In this document: in pieces, positions 1-8,971 of the stretch
Layout: every line of letters begins with the position of its first letter
Numbering within the stretch: the stretch's first letter is position 1
From: Bog-756 sp963704615
GTDB taxonomy: Bacteria; Actinomycetota; Acidimicrobiia; Acidimicrobiales; RAAP-2
NCBI GenBank assembly: GCA_963704615.1
Contig: OY969923.1
Location: 2,790,001 to 2,854,000 of the forward strand
Length of the DNA stretch: 64,000 bases
Reading direction: 5' to 3'
The notes under the pieces: generated by a model
Told to the model about the DNA's origin: nothing
The model's database searches: none
Seen by the model: the letters and a program-made list of their open reading frames with translations, nothing else
Made by a program: the position numbers and the translations under genes

Positions 1-1292
1 CCAATCGTCGAACCATCGCCGAAGATGCCGACTTCGGCGCGGCCGGGCCAGGCACAGGCCAGTCCGATGGCGAGGAAGGCCACCATGGGGAGCCAGTATC
101 CCCACTCCGAGGCGCGGTGGAAGGCAAACACCGTGGCAACAACGGCAATCGCCCACGCCCCGACCAGACGCTTCCAACTGGCCGAGGTGGCAGCCGTCAA
201 GACGATGAGCGCCAACGGAGGTCCTAGGTAGAAAACAACGATCACCGATTCGAAGAAGCACCGCAGGCTGAGGGCCAGGGCACACAGCCAGAGCAGGCCC
301 ACTGCCGAGGGCGGCCGCCGATAGGCCAAGTAGCCGACCAGGACGGCCGTGAGGATCGCGATCATTCGCCCCGGTCCCGCCCCGACCATGGTCCGTGAAA
401 GCGTGGGCGACAGTGCGACCCACGGTGTCGCGTGATCGAGGAACCTGGCGTTGGCCTGACGGAACAGGACCGATGACGTCTGGTGCCATTGCGTCACCAG
501 CGGGGCACTGAGAAGGACGACCGAAGGGAGGGCTCCGTAGAGACACAGGCGGAGGCGCTGGCGACTCGGTGTCCGAACGAATGCCAACGGGAACATCAGG
601 ATGACCAGAGGTTGGGTCACGATGGCTGCTCCCCACAACCATCCCGATAGGGACCATCGACCACGGAACATGGCCAAGAGCGCATACAACGAGAAGGTCA
701 GGGCCAACAAGTCCTCGGGGTGACCCCACATGGTCACGACTTGAACGATGACGACCGCCTCCATGACACTGAGGACGATCCGGCGATGTCCATTCACCCC
801 GAGTTCCTCGGCCATTGCGTCGAAGGCCATCAGGCACGTCGAGCCCAACAACAAAATGGCCGGTCCGAGCAGCAACCACGACGTGGGCCGGGCGAGGATA
901 ATCGGGGTGATGGACTCACCCAGTCCGAGCGCCCCACTCACCATGGCCACAGGCGCCAAGAGGACGGCGATCCCCGGGAAAGTGACCAGTTGCGTGTCCT
1001 TTCCGTAGATGCTGCCGATGTTGCCCCAACCCACCCAATGCGCAGCACGGAATGTCGACCAGATGTCCCCGGGGATCACCCATACTTCAGAGTGATGGAC
1101 GGCCGGATTCCATGCCAGCGAATAGGCCATGGACACAATCGCGAAGATCAGCATCACCGCCAACGTCACACGCCGCCGTTTGAAATGCTCGACCGTCCAG
1201 GAGATTCGACTCACCCGGTCACGACGCTCACCAACGTCTTTTGTGACTGGGTCTCCGATCCCGTCGACCTCACGGTTTATGACTACGACCAT
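1..1292 (-). CDS. Polytopic membrane protein, possibly GT-C glycosyltransferase-like (3' end cut by window)
   Basis: This open frame runs off the left edge, so about 430 N-terminal residues are seen and the C-terminus is missing. The first 40 residues are charged and presumably cytoplasmic. About nine or ten hydrophobic segments follow, interrupted by short loops rich in Pro, Trp and His. A long loop after the first membrane segment contains PGDIWSTFRAAHWVGWGN, and a later one has MWGHPEDLLAL. This layout recalls GT-C/GT87-type membrane transferases that use polyprenyl-phosphate sugars, but I see no diagnostic catalytic motif, so the function is unknown. The ATG at 1292 is the first plausible start; no clear Shine-Dalgarno sequence precedes it. 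The gene follows the pilin gene on the same strand but is separated from it by a strong hairpin, so it is probably transcribed on its own. Confidence 0.7.
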   Translation of the reverse strand, partial: MVVVINREVDGIGDPVTKDVGERRDRVSRISWTVEHFKRRRVTLAVMLIFAIVSMAYSLAWNPAVHHSEVWVIPGDIWSTFRAAHWVGWGNIGSIYGKDTQLVTFPGIAVLLAPVAMVSGALGLGESITPIILARPTSWLLLGPAILLLGSTCLMAFDAMAEELGVNGHRRIVLSVMEAVVIVQVVTMWGHPEDLLALTFSLYALLAMFRGRWSLSGWLWGAAIVTQPLVILMFPLAFVRTPSRQRLRLCLYGALPSVVLLSAPLVTQWHQTSSVLFRQANARFLDHATPWVALSPTLSRTMVGAGPGRMIAILTAVLVGYLAYRRPPSAVGLLWLCALALSLRCFFESVIVVFYLGPPLALIVLTAATSASWKRLVGAWAIAVVATVFAFHRASEWGYWLPMVAFLAIGLACAWPGRAEVGIFGDGSTI

Positions 1293-1482
1293 GTTCACGC
1301 CGACATCCGAGCAACCGCTTGCACCCTGATCACCCTCACATCATCGGTGACTCGAAGGCCGACAACCCACACGTCAGGACAAGCTGTCGATTGCGACGCC
1401 TTCATCCTCCTACCATCGTGACGACAAGGCCTCGCCTTGAGCACCGAACCTCCACCATCAGCCCTCGGCCTGGTTGGACATG

Positions 1483-1516
1483 GAGAGTGCCCCCTCCCGG
1501 AGGAGGGGGCACTCTC
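1483..1516. terminator. Strong hairpin, terminator after pilA
   Basis: A perfect 15-bp stem (1483-1497 paired with 1502-1516) closes the four-base loop CGGA. It lies 56 bases after the pilin stop codon on the minus strand. There is no T tract on either side, as is common for terminators in high-GC actinobacteria. It would separate the abundant pilin transcript from the membrane-protein gene downstream. Confidence 0.75.
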
Positions 1517-1571
1517 GTCAACTGATGTCGGACAGCTGGTCTGGCTGGCTATCCGAAAGTCACGCTTCCGC

Positions 1572-2258
1572 TCAGAGGGCCGGGAACGACGTAAACGAAT
1601 ACGAGTAGGTCGTGCCAACATTGATGTTTGGCGCACTGGCGATACAACCGCCGCTGCTTTCCGTCCCACCAGACACCGTCTTGATCTCAGCGTATGTAGG
1701 CCCGAGTTGGCCAAGCGCGAAGACTGCTGCTGTGCCTCCGGCCGCCCCGGTCGCCGTTGCGGGATAGAGGGCTGAAGGAGCCGCCGCAGCCGCGAATGGG
1801 CCCACCGGAGCGGTCACTCCATCAGGCTTCGTCGGCACGTCTAGAACCATCCAGCAGTTCTTGGTCTGGGCCGAATAGGCAGCCAGAACCAGAGCCGACC
1901 CGTCGCCTGTCACGAACACCGAGATTTGGTTCTGATTCGCAGAAGCAGCCGTCTGGAACGTGAGAGACGGCTCAGCCGTACTCAATGCATTGACCAAGTT
2001 GGCGGCCTGCGGATACAACTGGCTGTTCTGCTGATACTGAGCCTTAGCATTCAACAGGGCGGTGTTCAGGTTGGACTGCGCAGCCCGGTCATTTGCCGAC
2101 TTCGTCACACCGAGAAATGTCGGGATGGCGATGGCGAGCAGAATGGCCAGGATCAACAGCACCACCATGAGCTCGATGAGGGTGAAACCAGCATCTGCAC
2201 CGGCATCTCCCGTTGCGTCGCGCCTGTCATTCAGGCGTCGCATAGCGGATGAAAACAT
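1572..2258 (-). CDS. pilA: Type IV pilin (PilA-like major pilin)
   Basis: The 228-residue product has a 23-residue leader ending in Gly, followed by the class III signal FTLIELMVVLLILAILLAIA. That gives Gly at -1, Phe at +1 and Glu at +5, the substrate of a prepilin peptidase and N-methylase, continuing into the hydrophobic assembly helix (about residues 24-50). The remainder is a Ser/Thr/Ala-rich globular head with two cysteines (in KNCWMV and GGCIAS) that could form the usual C-terminal disulfide loop. The length is somewhat above the usual 130-180 residues. A strong Shine-Dalgarno GAGGAGG precedes the ATG. The gene closes the minus-strand pilB-pilT-pilC-pilA order, but 507 bases separate it from pilC, so it probably has its own promoter and high expression. 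Confidence 0.9.
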   Translation of the reverse strand: MFSSAMRRLNDRRDATGDAGADAGFTLIELMVVLLILAILLAIAIPTFLGVTKSANDRAAQSNLNTALLNAKAQYQQNSQLYPQAANLVNALSTAEPSLTFQTAASANQNQISVFVTGDGSALVLAAYSAQTKNCWMVLDVPTKPDGVTAPVGPFAAAAAPSALYPATATGAAGGTAAVFALGQLGPTYAEIKTVSGGTESSGGCIASAPNINVGTTYSYSFTSFPAL

Positions 2259-2765
2259 TTCCTGCCTCCTCGTTGTTATTGATGCATCAATGGACGGACA
2301 CCGCGAACAGCGTCCGGTGTTGCTATCGTCCCAATTCCGCCATGGCTTTAGGATCTAATCGAGGATCTTTAACCTTGGTTCAGCATTGTTGGAACGAACG
2401 TTGGAGCGGGCACACTTACACCCGAGAACGAGGTCGTTACTTGGCACGAGCCCAGCAATGTGCTTGGGCGAGCCATTGGCCATACCCAGATCAGATCCGA
2501 ATAGACAAGCCCCATCCGTGTTGATCCGTGAACAAACAGCCGAGCGCGTGCCGCCAGCGCTGCGAGACATATCCGAGGCCCCTCGTCATCTCACGCCATA
2601 TGTGCTTATGGCTATCGAAACTCCTATCTAGGACGATAACAGGGCAAGTGCACATTGTGCAATGGATCCTGCGAACTATCGCTCAGATCGAATTTAGGCA
2701 GGCTGGACCTGCCCAGACATCGGCCTCCTGGTCGTTCTCCTTTGATCAAAGGATCGACAAAGTCC
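2259..2765 (-). promoter_or_regulatory. pilC-pilA intergenic region with hairpin and palindrome
   Basis: No convincing gene lies in these 507 bases. They must hold the pilA promoter and leader. Two structures are visible: an imperfect hairpin at 2443-2474 (arms GCCCAGCA and TGCTTGGGC around ATG, with outer GGC/GCC pairs), about 190 bases upstream of the pilin start, and a perfect 14-bp palindrome CCTTTGATCAAAGG at 2739-2752, just after the pilC stop. I compared the leader with the cyclic-di-GMP riboswitch core sometimes found before pilin genes and did not find it. Confidence 0.4.
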
Positions 2766-4004
2766 TTACGACTGCGCGTTGGGGACCAGCTTGATGTAGT
2801 CGAACATCGGCAAGTAGAGGCAAATAACCATTGCTCCGACCATGCAGCCCATCAAGACGGTCAGAAGCGGCTCCAGTAACGCGGTGAGATTGTTTACGGT
2901 GACCTCGACCTCTTGATCGTAAAATTCGGCGACTTTCTTGAGCATCCCGTCTAACGCACCGGTCTGCTCTCCCACCTCGATCATCTGCACGACGAGCACC
3001 GGAATGACATCTTCGTGCTCCCGGAGCGGATCAGCCAAAGGCCGACCCTCACGGACACCTTCCTTCGCTAACAGGAGCACGTCGCCGACCGTTCGGTTCC
3101 CCGACGTATCGGCGCAAATGTCCAGCGATTCAAGGATGGGTACCCCAGAGGCAATAAGCGATGCCAACGTGCTGGTCATCCGAGCGAGGGCAACCTTGTG
3201 AAATAGAGAACCAAAGACGGGCGGTCGCAGGATTAAGCGATCCCACTTGCGTCGCCCCTCATCGGTGGACATCCATTTCCTCAACGCGATGATTGATCCG
3301 ACGATTACACCGATGACGAGCAGCACCCAGGCACTGGTGACGATTTGCGAAATCTTGATGAGAACTCGGGTCGGAAATGGGAGCTTCCCACCCAGCGACG
3401 CGAAAAGATTCTGGAACACCGGTACGATGAACACGATCATCGCAGTGAAGATAAGCAGCATCACGCTCATCACGACTGCCGGATAGGTCATCGCCGAACG
3501 AATCGTGCGATTCAGCTGAGCCTGCTTCTCGATGGTGTCGGCCAAGCTGCCGAGGACCTCGTCGAGATTACCCCCGGCTTCTCCGGCCTGAACCAGCGTG
3601 CAGAATAGGTGGGAGAAGACCTTGGGATGTTTTGCACACGCCGCTGACAGCGACGAGCCATGCTCCAGATCAAGACGCACCTCACTCAGAACGCGCGCCA
3701 GGGTAGGGTTCTCCACCTGCGCGGCCAGAATCCCGAGAGAGCGGACCACCGACAGCCCCGAATCGACCATTGTCGAGAGTTGACGCGTGATGACGGCAAC
3801 CTCGCGTAGTTTCACTCGATCAGAGATTCCGGGAATGTTGATCTCGGTCTTGATATGGATCGACGACTTCGGCGTCACCGAGATGGGCATGTAGCCCATC
3901 TCGCGAAGGCGACGCACGACCAGAGCCATGCTGTCACCGTCGAGCTGTCCCTCGACCAGTCCTCCGGACCTATCTCGGACCTTGTAGTCAAATGTCAGTG
4001 CCAC
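2766..4004 (-). CDS. pilC: Type IV pilus inner-membrane platform protein PilC
   Basis: The product has 412 residues, the normal family length. PilC/GspF proteins form the membrane platform that couples the PilB and PilT motors to pilin. After about 65 residues of N-terminal region come two homologous T2SSF domains. The first is around residues 70-190 (RQLSTMVDSGLSVVRSLGIL, then the conserved QAGEAGGNLDEVL). The second is around residues 270-395 (MTSTLASLIASGVPILESLD, then MIEVGEQTGALDGMLKKVAEFYDQEVE). Membrane segments sit near residues 170-195, 215-240 and 375-400. The gene lies 40 bases downstream of pilT and most likely shares its transcript. Confidence 0.93.
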   Translation of the reverse strand: MALTFDYKVRDRSGGLVEGQLDGDSMALVVRRLREMGYMPISVTPKSSIHIKTEINIPGISDRVKLREVAVITRQLSTMVDSGLSVVRSLGILAAQVENPTLARVLSEVRLDLEHGSSLSAACAKHPKVFSHLFCTLVQAGEAGGNLDEVLGSLADTIEKQAQLNRTIRSAMTYPAVVMSVMLLIFTAMIVFIVPVFQNLFASLGGKLPFPTRVLIKISQIVTSAWVLLVIGVIVGSIIALRKWMSTDEGRRKWDRLILRPPVFGSLFHKVALARMTSTLASLIASGVPILESLDICADTSGNRTVGDVLLLAKEGVREGRPLADPLREHEDVIPVLVVQMIEVGEQTGALDGMLKKVAEFYDQEVEVTVNNLTALLEPLLTVLMGCMVGAMVICLYLPMFDYIKLVPNAQS

Positions 4005-4044
4005 GGTGCCCCGTTTCCTAGGTCATGCCAATAGTTATTCTTCA

Positions 4045-5697
4045 TCAGGTATTGAGATGGTTTCTTAGGTCCTCTTCGTTCGAGGACCGGTCGTAGGCGA
4101 CGCTGTCCGAGATGATTCCGTCTTTGACCAGCTGGGCCAGTCCCTGGTCCATGGTCTGCATGCCGTACGACCCTCCGACCTGCATCAGCGAGTAGATCTG
4201 GTGGGTCTTGGACTGACGGATCAAGTTGCGGATGGCCGACGTGCACATCAGGACCTCGGCACAGGGAACTCGCCCAGTGCCGTCGGAATTGACGATCAGC
4301 TGCTGAGTCACAACCCCCTCGAGGGTGGCGGCCAGCATCACCCGGATCTGTTCCTGCTGGTTGGTAGGGAACACGTCGATCACCCGGTCGATGGTCTGCG
4401 GTGCGTCCTGAGTGTGGAGAGTGGCGAAGACCAGGTGGCCAGTTTCGGCGGCAGTCAACGCCGTCGAGATGGTCTCGAGGTCACGGAGCTCACCCACCAG
4501 GATTACGTCAGGGTCCTGCCGGAGGACTCGCCTCAGGGCCTCTGCGAAGGAGTTGGTGTCTTCGCCGATCTCCCGTTGGGTGATGATCGATCGCTTGTGA
4601 TCGTGGAGGAACTCGATGGGGTCTTCCACGGTCACAATGTGCAGTGGTTTCGTTCGATTGATGATGTCCACCAGCGACGCCAGGGTGGTCGACTTGCCCG
4701 ATCCAGTCGGGCCGGTGACCAACACCAAACCCCGACGCAAATCGGTGAACGCTTTGATCGCGTCAGGCAGTCCAAGCGTGTCGAATTCTGGCATCTCGTG
4801 GGGGATGGGACGCAGCGCACACGCGATCGTGCCCCGTTGTAAGGAGACGTTCACACGGAAGCGACCCACCCCAGCGATCGAGTGCGATGTGTCTAACTCA
4901 TGCTCTTCCTCGAACCGCTCCCGCTGTGTGGCCGGCAGGATGCCAAAAATCATCTCTCGGATGGTCTCGTGGCTAAGCACCGGACAGCCTTCGACGGGAC
5001 GGATCGCCCCGTGCAGGCGAATCGATCCCGGCATCTGAGCGGTCAAATGGAGGTCCGATGCACCGACAGCCACCGCGTAGCGCAGCAAATCGTCGACATG
5101 CAAAGGCATGGTGCCATCGCTGGCTGACGCGGGCATGCCCTCCTCGAGGAGCCTGGCGACGTTCGGTGCCGCCTCGACCTCTTCCTCCCCGGCGCTCGCG
5201 TCTACTAGCGGCGAGGAAGGCGCGGGGCCGGGAGGGGGCGGAGGCGCCAGCTCGATCCGAAGCATCTGAGCGATAAGCACTGGGTCTGCCAATACGGGAT
5301 TGATCCGGTATCCGACGCGCGACGCAAGCGCATCGACATCTTCACCGGTCGGCGGCTCGGCGAACCCCACAGCCAGGACATTCCCGTCGAACTGCAGCGC
5401 CACCGCCACGTACTCCCGGGCCACGTCCTCGGGTAGGGCCGCGGTTGCTTCGGGACTGGGCATCATGGCGGTGAGGTCGATCGCCGGCAGCTGGGCCAGA
5501 TGGGCCATTGCCCCGACAACGACACCCGGAGGCGCCAAGTTCCTGCTAATCAACAGAGTGGCGAGTGTCTGGCCGTTAGCCTGAGCCTCTGCCAGCAGAG
5601 GAGCCAGATTGGCCTCGGTGTCGTAACCACCTTGTACCAGAGCTTGGGCAAGGCGGGTGGACCACTCGTTACTTGTTTGCGTCGTGACCGGGCTCAT
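4045..5697 (-). CDS. pilT: PilT-type twitching ATPase with N-terminal extension
   Basis: A 550-residue ATPase of the PilT family, which drives pilus retraction. Residues 1-150 form a GspE_N/MshEN-like domain rather than the short N-terminus of classical PilT, followed by a Pro/Glu-rich linker (151-200). The motor follows: PAS-like N2 domain at about 200-315, Walker A GPTGSGKST at 329-337, Asp box around VEDPIEF (357-363), Walker B VILVGELRD (398-406), His box HLVFATLHT (421-429) and the PilT signature AIRNLIR (488-494). The ATG start overlaps the pilB stop by four bases, implying translational coupling. The N-terminal extension is unusual for PilT and resembles the domain by which PilB/GspE proteins bind platform partners or cyclic-di-GMP. 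Confidence 0.93.
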   Translation of the reverse strand: MSPVTTQTSNEWSTRLAQALVQGGYDTEANLAPLLAEAQANGQTLATLLISRNLAPPGVVVGAMAHLAQLPAIDLTAMMPSPEATAALPEDVAREYVAVALQFDGNVLAVGFAEPPTGEDVDALASRVGYRINPVLADPVLIAQMLRIELAPPPPPGPAPSSPLVDASAGEEEVEAAPNVARLLEEGMPASASDGTMPLHVDDLLRYAVAVGASDLHLTAQMPGSIRLHGAIRPVEGCPVLSHETIREMIFGILPATQRERFEEEHELDTSHSIAGVGRFRVNVSLQRGTIACALRPIPHEMPEFDTLGLPDAIKAFTDLRRGLVLVTGPTGSGKSTTLASLVDIINRTKPLHIVTVEDPIEFLHDHKRSIITQREIGEDTNSFAEALRRVLRQDPDVILVGELRDLETISTALTAAETGHLVFATLHTQDAPQTIDRVIDVFPTNQQEQIRVMLAATLEGVVTQQLIVNSDGTGRVPCAEVLMCTSAIRNLIRQSKTHQIYSLMQVGGSYGMQTMDQGLAQLVKDGIISDSVAYDRSSNEEDLRNHLNT

Positions 5698-8594
5698 GCG
5701 ACCACCCGCAGTACTTCCTCGAGAGTAGTCTCGCCCTCAATGGCCTTACGCAGCCCGCTCTGACGCAATGTAAGCATCCCTTGAGCCACTGCGATTCTAT
5801 GGATATCTTCCACTGATCCTCCTTCGATAATCGTCCGCTCGATCTCTTCAGTCATCGCCAGGAGCTCGGCCAGTGCCTTACGCCCGCGATAACCCGTGTT
5901 GGCACATGCCGAGCACCCAATCGCCTTGAAAACCTTGGGCATCCCTCCGGCGGCCTCAACCTCCTCGGGTGACCAACCGGCCGCGGTGATGTCGGCTTCC
6001 GTGGGTTCGTAGGCCTCCTTGCAGTGCATGCACAAACGTCGGGCGAGCCTCTGCGCCAGCACACCTGACAACGATGAGGTAACCAAGAAGGGCTCAATGC
6101 CCATTTCGATGAGTCGCATCGGGGTAGCTGCCGCACTGTTGGTGTGAAGTGTGGCCAATACCATGTGGCCAGTCAGTGCTGCCTCGATGGCGATCACGGC
6201 CGTTTCCTTGTCGCGAATCTCACCCACCAACACGATGTCGGGGTCAGAACGAAGGATCGACTTGAGCGCCGATGCAAAGGTCAATCCGGCCTTCACATTG
6301 AGTTGGATCTGGTTAACGCCCTTCAGCTGCAGCTCAACGGGGTCCTCGACCGTGATGATGTTCTTCTCAGGGGAGTTGAGCGCGGTCAAGGTCGTATATA
6401 GGGTTGTGGATTTTCCGGATCCGGTCGGTCCGGTGACAAGAATCGTGCCGTAGGGCTTCGTGTAGAGGCCCTCATAGGTGCCCAAGAGGTCCTCGTCGAA
6501 TCCGAGATCCGGGAACCCGAGGACCACACTGGATTTGTCGAGAACACGCATGACGACCTTCTCCCCGTGGATCGTCGGGAGGGTGGCCATCCGGAGATCT
6601 ATCCCTTTGCTTCCAACGTTGAGGGAGATTCGTCCGTCCTGGGGAACCCGGTGTTCGGCCACATTCATATCGGCCATCACCTTCAGACGGGTTGTGACCG
6701 CGGCGGAGATCGTGCGGGGTGCGGTCGAGACGTCATGGAGAACTCCATCGATCCTGTATCGGATACGGAGGTCGGAACCAGTCGGCTCTACGTGGATGTC
6801 GGACGCGCGCTCATTGAGGGCCTGCAAGACGAGCAGATTGACGTAGCGGACGATCGGGGCTTCCTCCGTGACCGCCTGGATGTCGTCGACGCCCGCGTCG
6901 GGAGAGTCACCGTCGAAGCCTCGTGAAGCTTCCATGGCCATGTCCGCCGCGTCACCACCGCTGTTGAAGGCACGTCCGATGTAGGCGCTGATCTGGCTTC
7001 GCGTAGCTACAACTACGATGAAGTTCCGGCCGATGATGGTGCGGAGGTCATCCATAGCGAAGACGTCGGTGGGGTTGGATGCGGCCACAACTGGAGTGCC
7101 TTCGTCGTTGGCAATCACAATCACATTGTGATGACGTGCCGTTGTTTCGGGAATCGATCCGGCTTCGGCAAAATCGACTCCGACCGTATCCAGGTCGACG
7201 AAGTCGAGCCCCATCTCCTCAGCCATCCCCCACATGAGGTCGGCTTCAGTCACCAGCGTCTGTGCAGTCAGGATGCGGGCGATGCTCTGACCCGTCCGGT
7301 AGTGCTCCTCGACGACGGCCTCCATCTCCTCGAGGGACACCCTGTCACCGTCCACCAACGCCTTGGCCAGGGGGGGGAAGAATGCAGCTCCTGTTGGCGC
7401 GTCGATGCCGCTCGTCTCGTAATGCTGCTCGTCGCCGTGCTGTTCTTGATATGTGGCCACTGCTTCAGCCACCAGATCAGCGGCCAGAGCGGTTGAGTCG
7501 GCACTGGGTAGCTGCTCTTCGTCCTCTACGGAACGTGCCAACTCGGCGAGAGGATCTGCGTTCGCATCGTGTGTCGTGCCGGTCGTCGACCAAACCGACA
7601 CGTTCTGGTTCGCGCCAAACTCGGGGAGGAGGCTGGTGGCCGGCTCGAGATACTGGGTACCTTCACCGGCAGCGTCGACCAGCTCACTCGTTTGTCCGGC
7701 CCCGCCGTCCAGTTCTGCGATTTGATCCAGTAGCGGTTGGGGATCGGCAGCTGGCTCATCGATCTGATCCAGTGATCCGGCATTGGCATCGGACGAAGAG
7801 ACGGCGTCGAGGTTGTCGACGAGTTCGGCGGCCTCCTGATCAGGCACGGCTTCCGACAATGCAGGGCTGCCTCCGACGTCGGTCTCCGGTCCCTGCAGAA
7901 CCTCGGTCTCTTCTTCGATCGCCTCGATCTCCAGGACCTCGGTCTCTTCGATCGCCTCGGTCTCCAGGACCTCGGTCACTTCAGTTGCCTCGGAAGACGT
8001 TGATTTGCTCGTCTTATGCTTGGACTCGTCCCGCCGGCGGCGCCGCTTGCCGGTTGTGGGAACAACAGACTCCTCAACGAGATCCTCGTTGACTCCCTTG
8101 GCGGAAGCGGCATCGGGCGAATCGACAGCAAATCCACCCTCGTCGACGGGCAGTCCATCGACCGGCGTTGCCTCGTCAAGAGCTCCGTCGACAGAACCCT
8201 GGGCTTCATGCTCGACGACCTCCTCGGCTGCGAATTTGATGGGCGCCTCAGCCTCGAGCCCGACGAACTCAGCACTGTTGGGGAGTCCGTCTTCGCCCTC
8301 CGGTCCGAACAGCTGATCGAGATAAGCACTGATCTGCTCCCTCGACGCCACCACCGAGATGAAATCCCTTCCGATTGTGGCTCGGACCGTATCCTGTGCA
8401 GCGTGATCGTCCGGATCGGCCGTGGCGACCACCGGCGTTCCGAACTTCCTCTTGATGGCGACAACGTGGTAGAGACGCGAGAGCGACGCGGGGAGAATCT
8501 CACCCGCGGCCGGATCGACCCCGTACGTGTCGAGGTCGACGAATTCGAGGTCGTGCTCGCTCGCCATCCAACGGATGGCATCGACGTCGCTCAT
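5694..8594 (-). CDS. pilB: Type IV pilus assembly ATPase PilB with two MshEN-like domains
   Basis: A 966-residue PilB/GspE-family motor, much longer than the usual 560. Residues 1-100 are one MshEN-like domain. Residues about 130-400 are an acidic, low-complexity linker that includes a basic patch (KRRRRRDESKHK) and tandem EVLE-type repeats. A second, complete MshEN-like domain sits at about 420-550, and the catalytic GspE region follows. Walker A GPTGSGKST starts near residue 722, with VEDPVE, Walker B IVLVGEIRD, His box HMVLATLHT and the tetracysteine zinc site (CMHC and CSAC). I chose the ATG at 8594; an in-frame TTG at 8657 would add 21 residues with no resemblance to the domain. Neither start has a good Shine-Dalgarno. 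The gene heads the pilB-pilT-pilC group. Confidence 0.92.
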   Translation of the reverse strand: MSDVDAIRWMASEHDLEFVDLDTYGVDPAAGEILPASLSRLYHVVAIKRKFGTPVVATADPDDHAAQDTVRATIGRDFISVVASREQISAYLDQLFGPEGEDGLPNSAEFVGLEAEAPIKFAAEEVVEHEAQGSVDGALDEATPVDGLPVDEGGFAVDSPDAASAKGVNEDLVEESVVPTTGKRRRRRDESKHKTSKSTSSEATEVTEVLETEAIEETEVLEIEAIEEETEVLQGPETDVGGSPALSEAVPDQEAAELVDNLDAVSSSDANAGSLDQIDEPAADPQPLLDQIAELDGGAGQTSELVDAAGEGTQYLEPATSLLPEFGANQNVSVWSTTGTTHDANADPLAELARSVEDEEQLPSADSTALAADLVAEAVATYQEQHGDEQHYETSGIDAPTGAAFFPPLAKALVDGDRVSLEEMEAVVEEHYRTGQSIARILTAQTLVTEADLMWGMAEEMGLDFVDLDTVGVDFAEAGSIPETTARHHNVIVIANDEGTPVVAASNPTDVFAMDDLRTIIGRNFIVVVATRSQISAYIGRAFNSGGDAADMAMEASRGFDGDSPDAGVDDIQAVTEEAPIVRYVNLLVLQALNERASDIHVEPTGSDLRIRYRIDGVLHDVSTAPRTISAAVTTRLKVMADMNVAEHRVPQDGRISLNVGSKGIDLRMATLPTIHGEKVVMRVLDKSSVVLGFPDLGFDEDLLGTYEGLYTKPYGTILVTGPTGSGKSTTLYTTLTALNSPEKNIITVEDPVELQLKGVNQIQLNVKAGLTFASALKSILRSDPDIVLVGEIRDKETAVIAIEAALTGHMVLATLHTNSAAATPMRLIEMGIEPFLVTSSLSGVLAQRLARRLCMHCKEAYEPTEADITAAGWSPEEVEAAGGMPKVFKAIGCSACANTGYRGRKALAELLAMTEEIERTIIEGGSVEDIHRIAVAQGMLTLRQSGLRKAIEGETTLEEVLRVVA

Positions 8595-8971
8595 ACCAGC
8601 ACCATCGGCAGACTGGTGCCTGAGATTGAACCCGAATCCGGCTGATCGGTCCCACAATTGGGGACCTGTCCGACGAAAGGTCGCACCAGCCCCCCTTCCT
8701 GCTTGCCTCGTGGGTAGTGCTAGGGTGCCCCGCTCTTGGACGATGACACCTTCTTGATTGATGTATTGCTTGATTGATGTATTTCGTGGTCAAGGACGAC
8801 GTCGAGGATCCACGCGCTAAAGCGGTCAGGCCCAGCTCAGCCCCAAGATCCCAGCAAGAAATGCCCCATAGCGTGGCGACGCGATCCTGCCACGGCCCCT
8901 TAGTTCTGCCCCTTTCAGTGGCTTCCACCCGATCCGCTAACCGCTTATTCCAACGCGGTTGAATACATGAT
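8595..8971. promoter_or_regulatory. Divergent promoter region pilB / prepilin peptidase, with tandem 15-bp repeat
   Basis: These 377 bases separate divergent genes and must carry promoters for both. The clear structure is a tandem direct repeat of CTTGATTGATGTATT at 8753-8767 and 8769-8783, one base apart. It lies about 160 bases upstream of the pilB start, in an AT-rich patch within otherwise GC-rich sequence. Repeats of about 16-bp period are typical of binding sites for response regulators, and a NarL/LuxR-type regulator is encoded 1 kb away. The link between the two is inference. Confidence 0.4.

Noticed and set aside
720..1421. Plus-strand open frames of up to 233 codons at the left end
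   Set aside because: They lie antisense to the membrane protein, are His/Asp/Arg-rich without hydrophobic or domain pattern, and cross the minus-strand gene start.
2259..2540. Cyclic-di-GMP (GEMM) riboswitch before pilA
   Set aside because: The conserved core sequences of that riboswitch are not present in the leader.
7262..8092. 276-codon plus-strand frame opposite pilB
   Set aside because: It is antisense to the acidic linker and second MshEN domain of pilB; its Arg/Pro-rich composition is the mirror of that codon use.
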